Shown piece by piece: positions 1 through 8,636 of a stretch of DNA of 64,000 nt. Each line of letters opens with the position of its first letter. Position 1 is the stretch's first letter. The position numbers and the translations under genes were made by a program. Origin of the DNA: Paractinoplanes atraurantiacus (GTDB lineage Bacteria > Actinomycetota > Actinomycetes > Mycobacteriales > Micromonosporaceae); assembly GCF_900215205.1 (NCBI RefSeq), contig NZ_OBDY01000009.1:1-64000 (forward strand), written 5' to 3'. The notes beneath the pieces were generated by a model, which had not been told where the DNA came from, searched no databases, and saw nothing but the letters and a program-made list of their open reading frames with translations.

Positions 1-29
1 TGAGCCAGGATCAAACTCTCCAACAAAAC
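1..29 (-). rRNA. 16S rRNA, 5' end only (partial)
   Basis: Read on the minus strand, the first bases give the universal 16S start, AGAGTTTGATCCTGGCTCA, preceded by TTGTTGG. Only the 5' terminus is present; the rest of the rRNA operon lies left of the window. The exact mature 5' end is uncertain by a few bases. Confidence 0.93.
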
Positions 30-199
30 TTGTGGAAAAGCGTCCCGGCAACATAAGTGTTGCCAAAGGAATCTCCCACCGACATCCAAAGACGCCGGCC
101 GGGGTATTACTTAATTGGCACTGGCTTATCAAGCACCCTGTTGAGTTCTCAAAGAACAACCGCATCCCGGCTTAACTGCTCCGGCGCGCTTGCCTGCAT
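30..199 (-). promoter_or_regulatory. rrn leader with boxA antitermination element
   Basis: Minus-strand leader between the rrn promoter and 16S. Positions 138-159 read as the conserved actinobacterial boxA block (core TGTTCTTTGAGAACTCAACA). It is followed by the equally typical GTGCTTGATAAGCCAGTGCC stretch and AATTAAGTAAT. Such leaders recruit Nus factors and contribute the 5' strand of the pre-16S processing stem (family knowledge). There is no gene between here and the amidohydrolase start. Confidence 0.85.
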
Positions 200-200
200 T

Positions 201-229
201 ACTTTACCCGCCGTTTCCGTTCCCGCCAA
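201..229 (-). promoter_or_regulatory. rrn promoter, -35 TTGGCG / 17 bp / -10 TAAAGT
   Basis: On the minus strand TTGGCG (224-229) is separated by exactly 17 bp from TAAAGT (201-206), 40-60 bp upstream of the boxA leader. This is a good housekeeping-sigma promoter for the rRNA operon. The stretch from 230 to 478 holds no convincing gene and probably also carries the promoter of the divergent amidohydrolase. Confidence 0.6.
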
Positions 230-478
230 ATTCAGCGTTTCCGAAAACTTCCGGGCACCACGAACCGACTAGAGCCGGATTTCATGATTTCCGTCAGGAC
301 GGCCGCGCCGGGCCCCGAGAGGGTCCCGCTCGCTCGCCCGTCTCCCTGGCGGCTCGGAAAAGATTACTCCCTCGGACGCGCAACGCCAAATCGGGACCCG
401 AACGAGTTCATGTCAACGCCGTTGACTCCACCCACGCCGAGTGATGGGATGCCCGGTACACCCCGAGGAGGAGCGCTC

Positions 479-2107
479 ATGGCGTACGCGGACCTGGTCT
501 TCGTCAATGGTCCTGTCTTCACCGACGACGGCTTCGACACCGCCCTGGCGGTACGCGACGGCCGCATCCTCGCTTTGGGCGCGCAACAAACAGCCAACCT
601 GAGCGGCCCCAAGACCGAGACCATCGATCTCCAGGGCCGACTCCTCATCCCCGGCTTCCAGGACGCCCACATCCACGCCGTCATGGGCGGCGTCGAGCTC
701 GGCCAGTGCGACCTGACCGGAACCACCGACCGCGAGGAGTATCTGAGAAGGGTCCGCAAGTACGCCGACGACAACCCCGATGCCGAATGGATCGCCGGCG
801 GCGGCTGGTCGATGGAGAGTTTCGACAACGGCATCCCCGACCGCCACCTGCTCGACAGCGCCGTCCCCGACCGCCCCGTCTATCTCCTCAATCGCGACCA
901 CCACGCCGCCTGGGTCAATACGCGGGCCCTCGAACACGCCGGCATCACCCGCGACACCCCCGATCCCGACACCGGCCGGATCGATCGCGACGGGAATGGC
1001 GATCCCATCGGCGCTCTCCAGGAGGGCGCCATGTCCCTCGTCGACGTCCCGGCCGCCACCGCCGGCCAGCGAATGGCCGGTCTCCTCCGGGCGCAGTCCC
1101 TGCTGCATTCGCTCGGCATCACGGCCTGGCAGGACGCCATGGTGGCCGCCAGCAACGGCTATGACGACATCTCCGATGCGTACGAGCAAGCCGCCCGCAC
1201 GAACGCACTCACCGCAACCGTCGTCGGCGCCTTGTGGTGGGACCGCGACCGGGGCGCCGAGCAGATCCCCGAATTGGTCGAGAAGCGCGAGCGCCTCACC
1301 ATCGGCCGCCTGCGCTGCTCGTCGGTCAAGCTGATGCTGGACGGCATCGCCGAGAACTTCACCGCCGCCATGACCGCGCCCTATCGCGATTCCTGCGGGT
1401 GCACCACTCAGAACCGGGGCCTCGACTTCATCGATCCCGAGGCGCTCAAGGGCTACGTGACCGAGCTTGACGCGCTCGGCTTCCAGACGCATTTCCATGC
1501 TCTCGGCGACCAGGCCGTGCGTAATGCCCTCAACGCGGTCGAGGCCGCTCGCAAAGCCAACGGTCATCGGGACACGCGCCCGCATCTGGCCCATCTTCAG
1601 GTGGTGCACCCGGACGATGTCCGCCGGTTCGCCGCGCTCGGTGCCGTCGCCAACATGCAGCCCTATTGGGCCGCTCACGAGCCGCAGATGGACCAGCTCA
1701 CCATTCCGTTCCTCGACCCTGACCTGGCCGGCTGGCAATACCCGTTCGGCGACCTCTTCCGGTCCGGCGCGCGGCTGGCCGGCGGTAGTGACTGGCCGGT
1801 GAGCACGCCCGATCCGATCCAGGGCATTCATGTCGCCGTCAATCGCGTGCTGCCCGCGGAGGACCGCGAAAGGTTCCTGGAAGATCAAGCCCTTGATTTG
1901 CGTACGGCGTTGCACGCGTACACGAGTGGCACGGCCTACGTGAACCACCTCGACGACACCGGGAGCCTCCGCCCCGGAATGCGCGCCGATCTGGTCGTCC
2001 TGGACCGCGATCCTTTCGCCGGCGAACTCCGTGAGATCGCCGAGACGGCGGTGGCGCAGACCTACGTCGACGGCAGGCTGGTGTTCGACTCTTCGGGGGC
2101 GCGCTGA
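479..2107 (+). CDS. amidohydrolase, YtcJ/NfdA-like
   Basis: Predicted metal-dependent amidohydrolase of 542 aa, cytoplasmic. The N-terminal beta-sandwich has the typical DG-RILALG run, followed by the first metal motif DAHIH (about residue 61). A later HFHALGD motif and GSDWPVSTPDP are also seen, as in the YtcJ/N-substituted formamide deformylase group; the C-terminus GMRADLVVLDRDP is typical. The start at 479 is chosen because GAGGAGG sits 7-10 bases upstream; the frame is open further upstream but without a ribosome site. Its 3' end overlaps the convergent PAP2-type gene by 46 nt. The substrate cannot be inferred. Family sure, function broad. Confidence 0.88.
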   Translation: MAYADLVFVNGPVFTDDGFDTALAVRDGRILALGAQQTANLSGPKTETIDLQGRLLIPGFQDAHIHAVMGGVELGQCDLTGTTDREEYLRRVRKYADDNPDAEWIAGGGWSMESFDNGIPDRHLLDSAVPDRPVYLLNRDHHAAWVNTRALEHAGITRDTPDPDTGRIDRDGNGDPIGALQEGAMSLVDVPAATAGQRMAGLLRAQSLLHSLGITAWQDAMVAASNGYDDISDAYEQAARTNALTATVVGALWWDRDRGAEQIPELVEKRERLTIGRLRCSSVKLMLDGIAENFTAAMTAPYRDSCGCTTQNRGLDFIDPEALKGYVTELDALGFQTHFHALGDQAVRNALNAVEAARKANGHRDTRPHLAHLQVVHPDDVRRFAALGAVANMQPYWAAHEPQMDQLTIPFLDPDLAGWQYPFGDLFRSGARLAGGSDWPVSTPDPIQGIHVAVNRVLPAEDRERFLEDQALDLRTALHAYTSGTAYVNHLDDTGSLRPGMRADLVVLDRDPFAGELREIAETAVAQTYVDGRLVFDSSGAR

Positions 2108-2835
2108 ACGGGCACGGCCACCACGGCGATCGAGGGCGCTTCCAAGGTCGCCGGCCGCGGCACCAGCGCCAGGACCACCGCGAGCAAGCCCATGGCCGCG
2201 ACCGCGTCCACCCAGTAGTGGTTGCCCGTCACCACCACGACGAGCAGCGTGATGACCGGGTGGGCCAGCCACACCCAGCGCCACCGGTGACCGGCCGATG
2301 CCGCGACCAGGGCCAGGGCCACCACGACGGCCCAGCCGACGTGCAGGGACGGCATCGCCGCGTACTGGTTGCTGAGGGTGTCGGTGCTCGGGGAGCCGTA
2401 CACCGAAGGCCCGAAGAGACGCCCCGTGTCGACCATGCCGGCCGAGGTGAGCATGCGCGGCGGTGCCAGCGGGTAGAGCGCGTGCACCACCAGGGCGAAC
2501 GCCGTCAGGGTGGCCAGGGTGCGCCGCATCCACAGGTAGATCTCGGGGCGCTTGACGTACATCCAGATCAACGTGATCGCGGTGGCCGGGAAGTGCACGT
2601 AGGCGTAGAAGCAGTTCGCCGCCCGTACCCAGAAGTCGTGCGTGAGCAGCGACCCTTGCAGGGCCGACTCGCTGGGCAGATGCAGCAGCCGTTCGAAGTC
2701 CCAGACCGAAGCGGCGTTCCGCATCGCCTCGTCGACGTGGCCCTCGACCAGGATGCGGCCGAACTTGTAGGCGAGGAACAGCACGGCGACGAGAAGTAAC
2801 TCGCGCGCCGCGCGTCGGGCAGCCACCCTGTTCAC
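2062..2835 (-). CDS. PAP2-superfamily membrane protein
   Basis: Integral membrane protein of about 257 aa with six predicted hydrophobic segments. The PAP2/Aur1-type phosphatase motifs PSLHVGWA and GNHYWVDAV are visible; they hold the two catalytic histidines of lipid phosphatases and inositolphosphotransferase-like enzymes. The start is a GTG preceded by GGAGG six bases upstream; a GTG 36 bases further upstream is the alternative. It is convergent with and overlaps the amidohydrolase by 46 nt. Probably acts on a prenyl or lipid phosphate outside the membrane (inference from family). Confidence 0.82.
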   Translation of the reverse strand: MNRVAARRAARELLLVAVLFLAYKFGRILVEGHVDEAMRNAASVWDFERLLHLPSESALQGSLLTHDFWVRAANCFYAYVHFPATAITLIWMYVKRPEIYLWMRRTLATLTAFALVVHALYPLAPPRMLTSAGMVDTGRLFGPSVYGSPSTDTLSNQYAAMPSLHVGWAVVVALALVAASAGHRWRWVWLAHPVITLLVVVVTGNHYWVDAVAAMGLLAVVLALVPRPATLEAPSIAVVAVPVQRAPEESNTSLPST

Positions 2836-2966
2836 CTGGCACCTCCGGACGATCCCGCGGGACGCGATCACGTCCCAGCATCGACCAGATCTTGCAGGCC
2901 ACGCAAATTTTCACCCAGAGAAGTGAGTCACCCTCACAGCGTCATCTCAGCGAAGTAAAAGGGATG

Positions 2967-3593
2967 TCAGATCAGCGAGACGTCCAGGCGGGCAGCAAGC
3001 TCCTCGGCGGTTGTGCCGAAGGTCTCCACGACCCGGACGCCGTCCGGAGTCACCGCGAAGGTCGCCACATCGGTGTAGACCCGGCTCACGCACGCCTTGC
3101 CGGTCAGCGGGTACGTGCACGCCGGCACCAGCTTCGGCTTACCGTCCTTGGCGAACAGGCTCATCATCACGAAGACCTGCTTGGCCCCGATCGCGAGGTC
3201 CATCGCCCCGCCCACGGCCGGGATGGCGTCGGGCGCGCCGGTCGACCAGTTGGCCAGGTCGCCCTTCGCCGATACCTGGAAGGCGCCCATGATGCAGACG
3301 TCGAGGTGGCCGCCGCGCATCATCGCGAACGAGTCGGCGTGATGGAAATACGAGGCGCCGGGCAACTCGGTCACCGGCTGTTTGCCGGCATTCGTCAGGT
3401 CGGGGTCGATGTCGTCGCCGGTCGCGACCGGGCCCATGTTGAGCATGCCGTTCTCGGTGTGCAGAACGACGCCACTGCCCGGCCGCAGGTAGGAGGCGAC
3501 CATCGTCGGCTGCCCGATTCCGAGGTTCACATATGACCCGTCGGGGATGTCCCGGGCGACGATCTCGGCCATTTCCTCGCGCGTCAGGCTCAT
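2967..3593 (-). CDS. pcaJ: 3-oxoadipate CoA-transferase subunit B
   Basis: Beta subunit of the CoA-transferase that converts 3-oxoadipate and succinyl-CoA to 3-oxoadipyl-CoA, the fifth step of the protocatechuate branch. 208 aa, normal for the family. It has the NLGIGQP motif near residue 22 and LHTENGML, whose Glu is the covalent CoA carrier. Its start overlaps the pcaI stop by 4 nt (ATGA). It is the last gene of the pca operon; no pcaF follows. Confidence 0.92.
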   Translation of the reverse strand: MSLTREEMAEIVARDIPDGSYVNLGIGQPTMVASYLRPGSGVVLHTENGMLNMGPVATGDDIDPDLTNAGKQPVTELPGASYFHHADSFAMMRGGHLDVCIMGAFQVSAKGDLANWSTGAPDAIPAVGGAMDLAIGAKQVFVMMSLFAKDGKPKLVPACTYPLTGKACVSRVYTDVATFAVTPDGVRVVETFGTTAEELAARLDVSLI

Positions 3594-4240
3594 GCCACGA
3601 CCAGCCGATTCACGTAGATGGCGGGCGTTACCACGGCTTCCGGATCAAGGCTGTCCACTATTGACGAGACCTGAGCGATCGTGACGGCGGCCGCGGTCGC
3701 CATGACAGGCCCGAAGTTGCGGGCGGTTTTGCGATAGACAAGATTGCCCATCCTGTCCGATTTGTGGGCTTTAATCAACGCCACGTCACCGCGGATCGGG
3801 TATTCCAACAGATACTCCCTACCATCGATGACGCGCACTTCCTTGCCCGACGCGAGCGGCGTTCCGACGGCGGTCGGGCTGTAGAAGGCGCCGATTCCCG
3901 CGCCCGCGGCTCGCATCCGCTCGGCCAGATTGCCCTGCGGCACGAGCTCGAGGTCGATTTTGCCCGCGCGATACAGCCCGTCGAAAACCCAGGAATCGGA
4001 CTGCCGGGGAAAAGAGCAAATCACTTTGCGTACGCGGCCGGCGGCCAGCAACGCAGCAAGCCCGGTGTCCCCATTCCCCGCGTTGTTGCTGACGATCGTC
4101 AGGTTCGAGGCACCGTGCTCGATGAGCGCGTCGATCAGCTCGACCGGCATGCCGGCCATCCCGAAGCCGCCCACCAGCACGGTGTCGCCGTCCTGAACGG
4201 CCTCGACCGCCTCCAGCGCCGCCATGATCGCCGCGGTCAC
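3590..4240 (-). CDS. pcaI: 3-oxoadipate CoA-transferase subunit A
   Basis: Alpha subunit of 3-oxoadipate CoA-transferase, 216 aa, partner of the downstream pcaJ product. The CoA-transferase family I signature GGFGMAGMPVELI lies at residues ~24-36, followed by a SNNAG motif. It starts at an ATG overlapping the preceding pcaL stop by 4 nt and its stop overlaps pcaJ by 4 nt, so all three are translationally coupled. Confidence 0.92.
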   Translation of the reverse strand: MTAAIMAALEAVEAVQDGDTVLVGGFGMAGMPVELIDALIEHGASNLTIVSNNAGNGDTGLAALLAAGRVRKVICSFPRQSDSWVFDGLYRAGKIDLELVPQGNLAERMRAAGAGIGAFYSPTAVGTPLASGKEVRVIDGREYLLEYPIRGDVALIKAHKSDRMGNLVYRKTARNFGPVMATAAAVTIAQVSSIVDSLDPEAVVTPAIYVNRLVVA

Positions 4241-5370
4241 TCGGCCAGGACTTTCTGGGCGATACGGAACGCGGTGTTGGCGGCTGGGACGCCGCAGTAG
4301 ATCGCGGTCTGCAACAGCACTTCCTTGATCTCGTCGTCGGTGAGCCCGTTGCGCCGCGCCGCGCGCAGATGCATGGCCAGCTCCTCCTGATGACCGAGGG
4401 CAACCAGCGCGGTCAAGGTGATCATCGAGCGGCTGCGGCGGTCAAGGCCGGGGCGGGTCCAGATCTCTCCCCAGGCGTACGCCGTGATGAGCTCCTGAAA
4501 ATCGCGGGTGAACGGCGTCGTCGCGGCCACGGCGCGGTCCACGTGCTCGTCGCCGAGCACCTGACGGCGTACGGACATGCCCGCCTCTCGAACGCGCTCC
4601 AGGGTGGCCGGCCCGCCGAAGTGCTCGTCCAGCAGCCCGGCGACAAGGTCGGGCTGCTCGGCCGGGGCGAGGTGGGCGACGTCCTCGAGCACGACCAGGC
4701 GCCCGTCGCGGACCTCGGCCGCGATCTGCGCGAGACCCTCCGGCGGGGTCGGCTGATCGACAGCGCCGGCGATCGCGATGACCGGCGAAGTGATCTCGGC
4801 CAGCCGCTGGCGCACGTCGAAAGCGGCCAGAGCCTCGCAGGTCAGCGCGTAACTCTCCCGGTCGACCGCGCGCAACGCGTCCAGCAGGGCGTCGGCCACG
4901 GCGGGCTGTCGCTGCGGGAAGTTCGGGGCGAACCAGCGCTGAAGAGACCCGGCGACAACGGCATGAGTTCCTTCCGCTCGTACGGTCTCAGCCCGCTGCC
5001 GCCAGCCCGCAGCCTCCCCGATCTTCGCGCCGGTGCAGATCAGCGCGGCCGACTCGACCCGCTTCGGCGCGTCGAGCAGCAACTGGAGCCCGACCGCCCC
5101 ACCGACGGAGTCACCGGCGTAGCGGAACGGTGATCCGGGCCGGAGCGTGTCGGCCAGGGCGAGAACCTCGCGGGCCAGGTCGGCGATGCTGAAGGCACCG
5201 GGAGCCGGAGCACTGCGCCCGTGCCCCGGAAGATCCCAGCCGACGACATGGTGGCCCTTGATTCTTTTGGCGCACCGGCCCCAGAGCGCCTGGACCGAGG
5301 TGCCGAGCGACGGCCCGACCAGCAGAAGGGGCCGATCGGGCGCGTCGACCAGCACGGTGGATGTCAGCAA
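4237..5370 (-). CDS. pcaL: 3-oxoadipate enol-lactonase / 4-carboxymuconolactone decarboxylase fusion
   Basis: Bifunctional PcaL-type protein, 377 aa. Residues ~1-245 are an alpha/beta hydrolase (PcaD, enol-lactone hydrolysis) with the nucleophile elbow GDSVGG. Residues ~255-377 are a carboxymuconolactone decarboxylase domain (PcaC) with AYAWGEIWTRPGL, GHQEELAMH and NTAFRIAQ. Together they turn gamma-carboxymuconolactone into 3-oxoadipate. The start is most likely a TTG five bases after GGAG, overlapping the end of pcaB by 7 nt; the frame is open upstream but inside pcaB and without similarity. Such fusions are common in actinomycetes. Confidence 0.9.
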   Translation of the reverse strand: MLTSTVLVDAPDRPLLLVGPSLGTSVQALWGRCAKRIKGHHVVGWDLPGHGRSAPAPGAFSIADLAREVLALADTLRPGSPFRYAGDSVGGAVGLQLLLDAPKRVESAALICTGAKIGEAAGWRQRAETVRAEGTHAVVAGSLQRWFAPNFPQRQPAVADALLDALRAVDRESYALTCEALAAFDVRQRLAEITSPVIAIAGAVDQPTPPEGLAQIAAEVRDGRLVVLEDVAHLAPAEQPDLVAGLLDEHFGGPATLERVREAGMSVRRQVLGDEHVDRAVAATTPFTRDFQELITAYAWGEIWTRPGLDRRSRSMITLTALVALGHQEELAMHLRAARRNGLTDDEIKEVLLQTAIYCGVPAANTAFRIAQKVLAE

Positions 5371-6539
5371 GGCTTCTCCGCGGCTCGGGCCAGTACGGCA
5401 TCGATGATCTCGTCGGTCGCCCCCAGATAGGGCCCGGCCTCCGGGGCGTATTTGCGCTGTTCGGCGTCGATGCCGGGGCGGGCCTCGGCCAGGATCGTGG
5501 CCATCCGGACGGCGTCGACGCGCAGGCCGGTGAGCAGGTCGGCGGTCTGGGAGCCGGCCACGATCGTGCGGCGGGCGAGGGTGCGCAGCGTCGACCACTC
5601 GACGTGCCAGGAGCCGTCGGGCCGTTCGTCGACGGCGTTCGCGGCGGCGGCGTGCAGGGTCGCGGCCAGCGGCGGCGCGGCCAGGGCGGCCCGGCGGATC
5701 AGCACCGACAGGACGGGGTTCTGCTTGTTCGGCATGGCCGAGGAGCCGCCACCCTGGGCCTCGGTCAGCTCACCGATCTCGGGCCGCGCACCCACCAGAA
5801 CGTCGTTGGCGATCTTCCCCCAGGCGTCGGTGCAGGTCACGAGCGCGTCGCCGAAGCGAGTGAACGGCGCCCGGCTGGTGTGCCACGGCTCGCGCCATGG
5901 CAGTCCCAGCGCCGCCGCCGTGGTGGCGACGAGTTCGCGGGCCTTCGCCGGGCTGCCGGCCAGTGCGGTCGGCGCGGCCAGGCTGCCGGCCGCGCCGCCG
6001 ATCTGAATCGGCAGGTCGGCGCTTTCCAGAGCATCGCGCGCGTCGAGCACACCCTGAAGCCAGCCCGCGACCTTGAGACCGAAGGTGATCGGCACGGCGT
6101 GCTGGGTCAGCGTGCGGCCGGCCATGTCGGTCCCCCGATGCCGATCCGCCAGCTCCGCCAGCACAGCGATCTGCACCGCCAGATCAGCCCGAATCCGCGC
6201 GGCGGCGTCATTGAGAACGAGCACCATCCCCGTGTCCAGAACATCCTGGCTGGTCAGACCGGCATGGATATATCGGATATCGGAGCGGGACCGAAGCAGC
6301 TTGACGAGCGGAATGACCGGATTGCCACCATGTTCCGCGTCCCGCACCAGGTTCGACAGATCCCCCACGCCCACTAAGTCGGATAAATCGGGCCGGACGG
6401 TGGTGGGTGGAGCCGCGAGGCCGTGGTGGTGCAGGGCGGCCAGCCAGGCTGACTCGACGCGGAGCAGGGCTGTCAGGACGGCCTCGTCGGTGCAGAGGGG
6501 GTCGGCTCTCGTGTCGCCCGGCCAGAGCAGGTCGCTCAT
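5364..6539 (-). CDS. pcaB: 3-carboxy-cis,cis-muconate cycloisomerase
   Basis: Fumarase/aspartase-superfamily lactonizing enzyme of 391 aa converting beta-carboxymuconate to gamma-carboxymuconolactone. The superfamily signature GGSSAMPNKQNPV is present around residue 265, and the N-terminus begins with a typical LLWPGD stretch. It overlaps pcaG by 4 nt upstream and pcaL by 7 nt downstream. Shorter than many proteobacterial PcaB (~450 aa) but similar to actinobacterial ones (family knowledge). Confidence 0.9.
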   Translation of the reverse strand: MSDLLWPGDTRADPLCTDEAVLTALLRVESAWLAALHHHGLAAPPTTVRPDLSDLVGVGDLSNLVRDAEHGGNPVIPLVKLLRSRSDIRYIHAGLTSQDVLDTGMVLVLNDAAARIRADLAVQIAVLAELADRHRGTDMAGRTLTQHAVPITFGLKVAGWLQGVLDARDALESADLPIQIGGAAGSLAAPTALAGSPAKARELVATTAAALGLPWREPWHTSRAPFTRFGDALVTCTDAWGKIANDVLVGARPEIGELTEAQGGGSSAMPNKQNPVLSVLIRRAALAAPPLAATLHAAAANAVDERPDGSWHVEWSTLRTLARRTIVAGSQTADLLTGLRVDAVRMATILAEARPGIDAEQRKYAPEAGPYLGATDEIIDAVLARAAEKPC

Positions 6540-7057
6540 GTGGCCTGGCCGGGAAAGGTCAGGAACACCGTCTCACCCTCGCCCTGCAGTCGGATGTCGA
6601 AGCGCAGGCCCCGCTGTTCGCGGGTAGTGATCAGCGTATCCCTCCTTTCCGGCGGAAGCCCCCCGAGAAACGCGTCCAGCTGCTCGGCCGGCAGGTAGGC
6701 GCGGGTGAACAGGCGGTCGAGCAGGCCCCGGGCGAACACAGTGACCGCGAAGAACGACGGCGGCTCCAGCGTCGAGAACCAGTAGTGGCCGTCCGGGTCG
6801 GTCTGTGCGCGGCCCCAGCCGGTGAAGGTCCAGCCGTCGCGCTTGATCGAGCCGCCCACCCGCGGCACGGCGCCGGACGGGTCGGCCTGCCAGATCTCGA
6901 TCACGGCGTCCGGCACCCCGTTGCCCTGGCCGTCGAGGACGCGGCCGTGCAGGCGTACGGCGTCCGGCCGCCCGGGCGGCACGAGCTCGTTGTCACCCGC
7001 GTACGGAAGCCCCAAATGGAAGAACGGCCCTACGGTCTGCCCGGGAGCGTAAGTCAC
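6536..7057 (-). CDS. pcaG: protocatechuate 3,4-dioxygenase alpha subunit
   Basis: Alpha, non-iron-binding subunit of the intradiol ring-cleaving dioxygenase, 173 aa. It begins TYAPGQTVGPFFHLGLPY, with the GQTVGPFF hallmark, and contains LHGRVLDGQGNGVPDAVIEIWQ. The GTG start overlaps the pcaH stop by 4 nt (GTGA). The frame is open further upstream inside pcaH but that part is a shadow. Confidence 0.92.
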   Translation of the reverse strand: MTYAPGQTVGPFFHLGLPYAGDNELVPPGRPDAVRLHGRVLDGQGNGVPDAVIEIWQADPSGAVPRVGGSIKRDGWTFTGWGRAQTDPDGHYWFSTLEPPSFFAVTVFARGLLDRLFTRAYLPAEQLDAFLGGLPPERRDTLITTREQRGLRFDIRLQGEGETVFLTFPGQAT

Positions 7058-7782
7058 TGTTGGTCCTCCAGCGGGGTGCGGTGGGTTCCGGTCAGGACGA
7101 TGTCCCACCGGTATCCGAGGCTGTACTCGGGTGTGGTCAGCTCGTGGTCGTAGGACGCCAGGAGGGCCTCGCGCGCCTTCGGGTCGGTGATCGACTGATA
7201 GATCGGGTCGAGGTCGAACAGCGGGTCGTTCGGGAAGTACATCTGGGTGACCAGGCGCTGCGTGAAATCCGTGCCGAACAGCGAGAAGTGGATGTGGGCC
7301 GGCCGCCAGGCGTTGAGATGGTTGCGCCACGGATAGGGCCCGGGCTTGATCGTCTGGAAGCGGTAGGTGCCGTTCTCGTCGGTCAGGCAGCGGCCCGCGC
7401 CGACGAAGTTCGGGTCGAGCGGCGCCGGATGCTGATCACGCTGGTGCCAATAGCGACCGGACGCGTTCGCCTGCCAGATCTCGACGAGCTGATGACGTAC
7501 GGGATTGCCCTGCCCGTCGAGGACACGGCCGGTCACCACCATGCGCTCACCGAGCGGCTCCCCCGCGCGCTGGATCGTCAGGTCGGCCTCGTCGGCGGCG
7601 ACGTCGCGGCTGCTGAAGCAGGGCGCCCACAGCTCGACCCCCTCGGGATCGGCCAGGACCAGGTCCTTCGTCGGGTGACGCAGCACGCTGCTGCGGTACG
7701 GCGGGTAGTCGAGTTGCGGCTGCGGCCCGCCGCGGCCGCGGAGCTCGGCTATCTCTCGGCTGATGTCGGCCTGGGTTTCCAC
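7054..7782 (-). CDS. pcaH: protocatechuate 3,4-dioxygenase beta subunit
   Basis: Catalytic beta subunit, about 242 aa. The non-haem Fe(III) ligands are visible: Tyr in ASGRYWH, Tyr in GPYPWRNH, and both histidines in WRPAHIHFS. LPPYRSSVLRHP at the N-terminus is typical. A GTG at 7782 is taken as start; an ATG at 7851 would give 265 aa but would place the predicted IclR operator (7827-7841) inside the coding region, so the shorter form is preferred. First gene of pcaHGBLIJ and divergent from the IclR regulator gene. Confidence 0.9.
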   Translation of the reverse strand: METQADISREIAELRGRGGPQPQLDYPPYRSSVLRHPTKDLVLADPEGVELWAPCFSSRDVAADEADLTIQRAGEPLGERMVVTGRVLDGQGNPVRHQLVEIWQANASGRYWHQRDQHPAPLDPNFVGAGRCLTDENGTYRFQTIKPGPYPWRNHLNAWRPAHIHFSLFGTDFTQRLVTQMYFPNDPLFDLDPIYQSITDPKAREALLASYDHELTTPEYSLGYRWDIVLTGTHRTPLEDQQ

Positions 7783-7825
7783 ATCGGGGACGCTAGACCG
7801 GCGCGGCGGCCGAGACGATACTTGT

Positions 7826-7842
7826 CTTCCGTTCAGCGGAAG
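7826..7842. promoter_or_regulatory. candidate IclR operator between pcaH and iclR
   Basis: Perfect inverted repeat CTTCCG-TTCAG-CGGAAG in the pcaH/iclR divergent gap, 12 bases before the regulator ATG and ~45 bases before pcaH. The 15-bp core TTCCGTTCAGCGGAA differs at only two positions from the sequence at 8579-8593 upstream of pobA. This makes it the likely site for the adjacent IclR protein. Confidence 0.65.
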
Positions 7843-7853
7843 AGGAACCATCG

Positions 7854-8597
7854 ATGGGCGCGACTGTCACCTCTCGGGTGCTCGATCTCCTGGGCGCCTT
7901 CGACTCCGACCATCGCAGCCTCACGCTCAGCGACCTCGCCCGCCGGGCCGGCCTGCCGCTGGCCACGGCGCATCGGCTGGTCGGCGAGCTGACCCGGTGG
8001 GGCGCGCTGACCAGGCTTCCCACCGGCGAATACGTGATCGGCCGCCGGCTGTGGGACCTCGGCCTGCTCTCCCCCGTGCAGTCCGGCCTGCGCCAGGCCG
8101 CCTCGCCGTTCCTGCACGATCTCTACGGCGCGACCCTGGCCACGGTGCATCTCGCGGTCCGCGACGGCTGCGAGGTGCTCTATGTCGACCGGCTGGCTGG
8201 GCACGTCTCGGTCCCGGTGGTCAGCAAGATCGGCTCGCGACTTCCGCTGCACGCGACGGGGGTGGGCAAGGTCCTTCTGGCGTACGCCCCGGAGGACATA
8301 CGCACGGAAGCATTCGCCCGTCTCACGAGGGTCACGCCGTACACGATCACCCAGCCCGCCCTGCTCGCCGACCAACTGAAGCGCGTGCGTACGGCGGGGT
8401 TCGCCACGACCGGCGAGGAGATGAGCCTGGGCGCGTGCTCGGCGGCGGTGCCCGTGCGCGGCGAGGCCGACCAGGTGGTGGCCGCTCTGGGCATCGTCGT
8501 GCCGGATCTGCGCCGGGAACAGGCGCGGCTGATCTCGGCGCTCCAGGTGGCGGCACGGGGCATCGGACGTACGCTGGCTTCCGCTCAGTGGAAATAG
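7854..8597 (+). CDS. IclR-family regulator of the pca/pobA cluster
   Basis: IclR-type transcription factor, 247 aa. An N-terminal winged helix (residues ~6-60, LTLSDLARRAGLPLATAHRL) is followed by an IclR effector-binding domain (~75-245, with GSRLPLHATGVGKVLLA). Lying between the divergent pcaH operon and pobA, it most likely controls both in response to an aromatic acid (inference from context). It is flanked by near-identical palindromes; the second overlaps its own last codons. Activator or repressor cannot be told from sequence. Confidence 0.88.
   Translation: MGATVTSRVLDLLGAFDSDHRSLTLSDLARRAGLPLATAHRLVGELTRWGALTRLPTGEYVIGRRLWDLGLLSPVQSGLRQAASPFLHDLYGATLATVHLAVRDGCEVLYVDRLAGHVSVPVVSKIGSRLPLHATGVGKVLLAYAPEDIRTEAFARLTRVTPYTITQPALLADQLKRVRTAGFATTGEEMSLGACSAAVPVRGEADQVVAALGIVVPDLRREQARLISALQVAARGIGRTLASAQWK
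8579..8593. promoter_or_regulatory. candidate IclR operator upstream of pobA
   Basis: TTCCGCTCAGTGGAA, 13/15 identical to the palindrome at 7827-7841. It lies within the last codons of the IclR gene and ends 43 bases before the pobA ATG, where an operator over the pobA promoter is expected. Confidence 0.62.
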
Positions 8598-8636
8598 CCC
8601 CTTGCCGCTTCCGCCGGTCTGCCGTTGGCTGAGCGC

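Noticed and set aside
413..2914. 833-codon minus-strand open frame antisense to the amidohydrolase and PAP2 genes
   Set aside because: High-GC shadow: Arg/Gly/Ala/His-rich, no family motif, antisense or out of frame to two well-supported genes.
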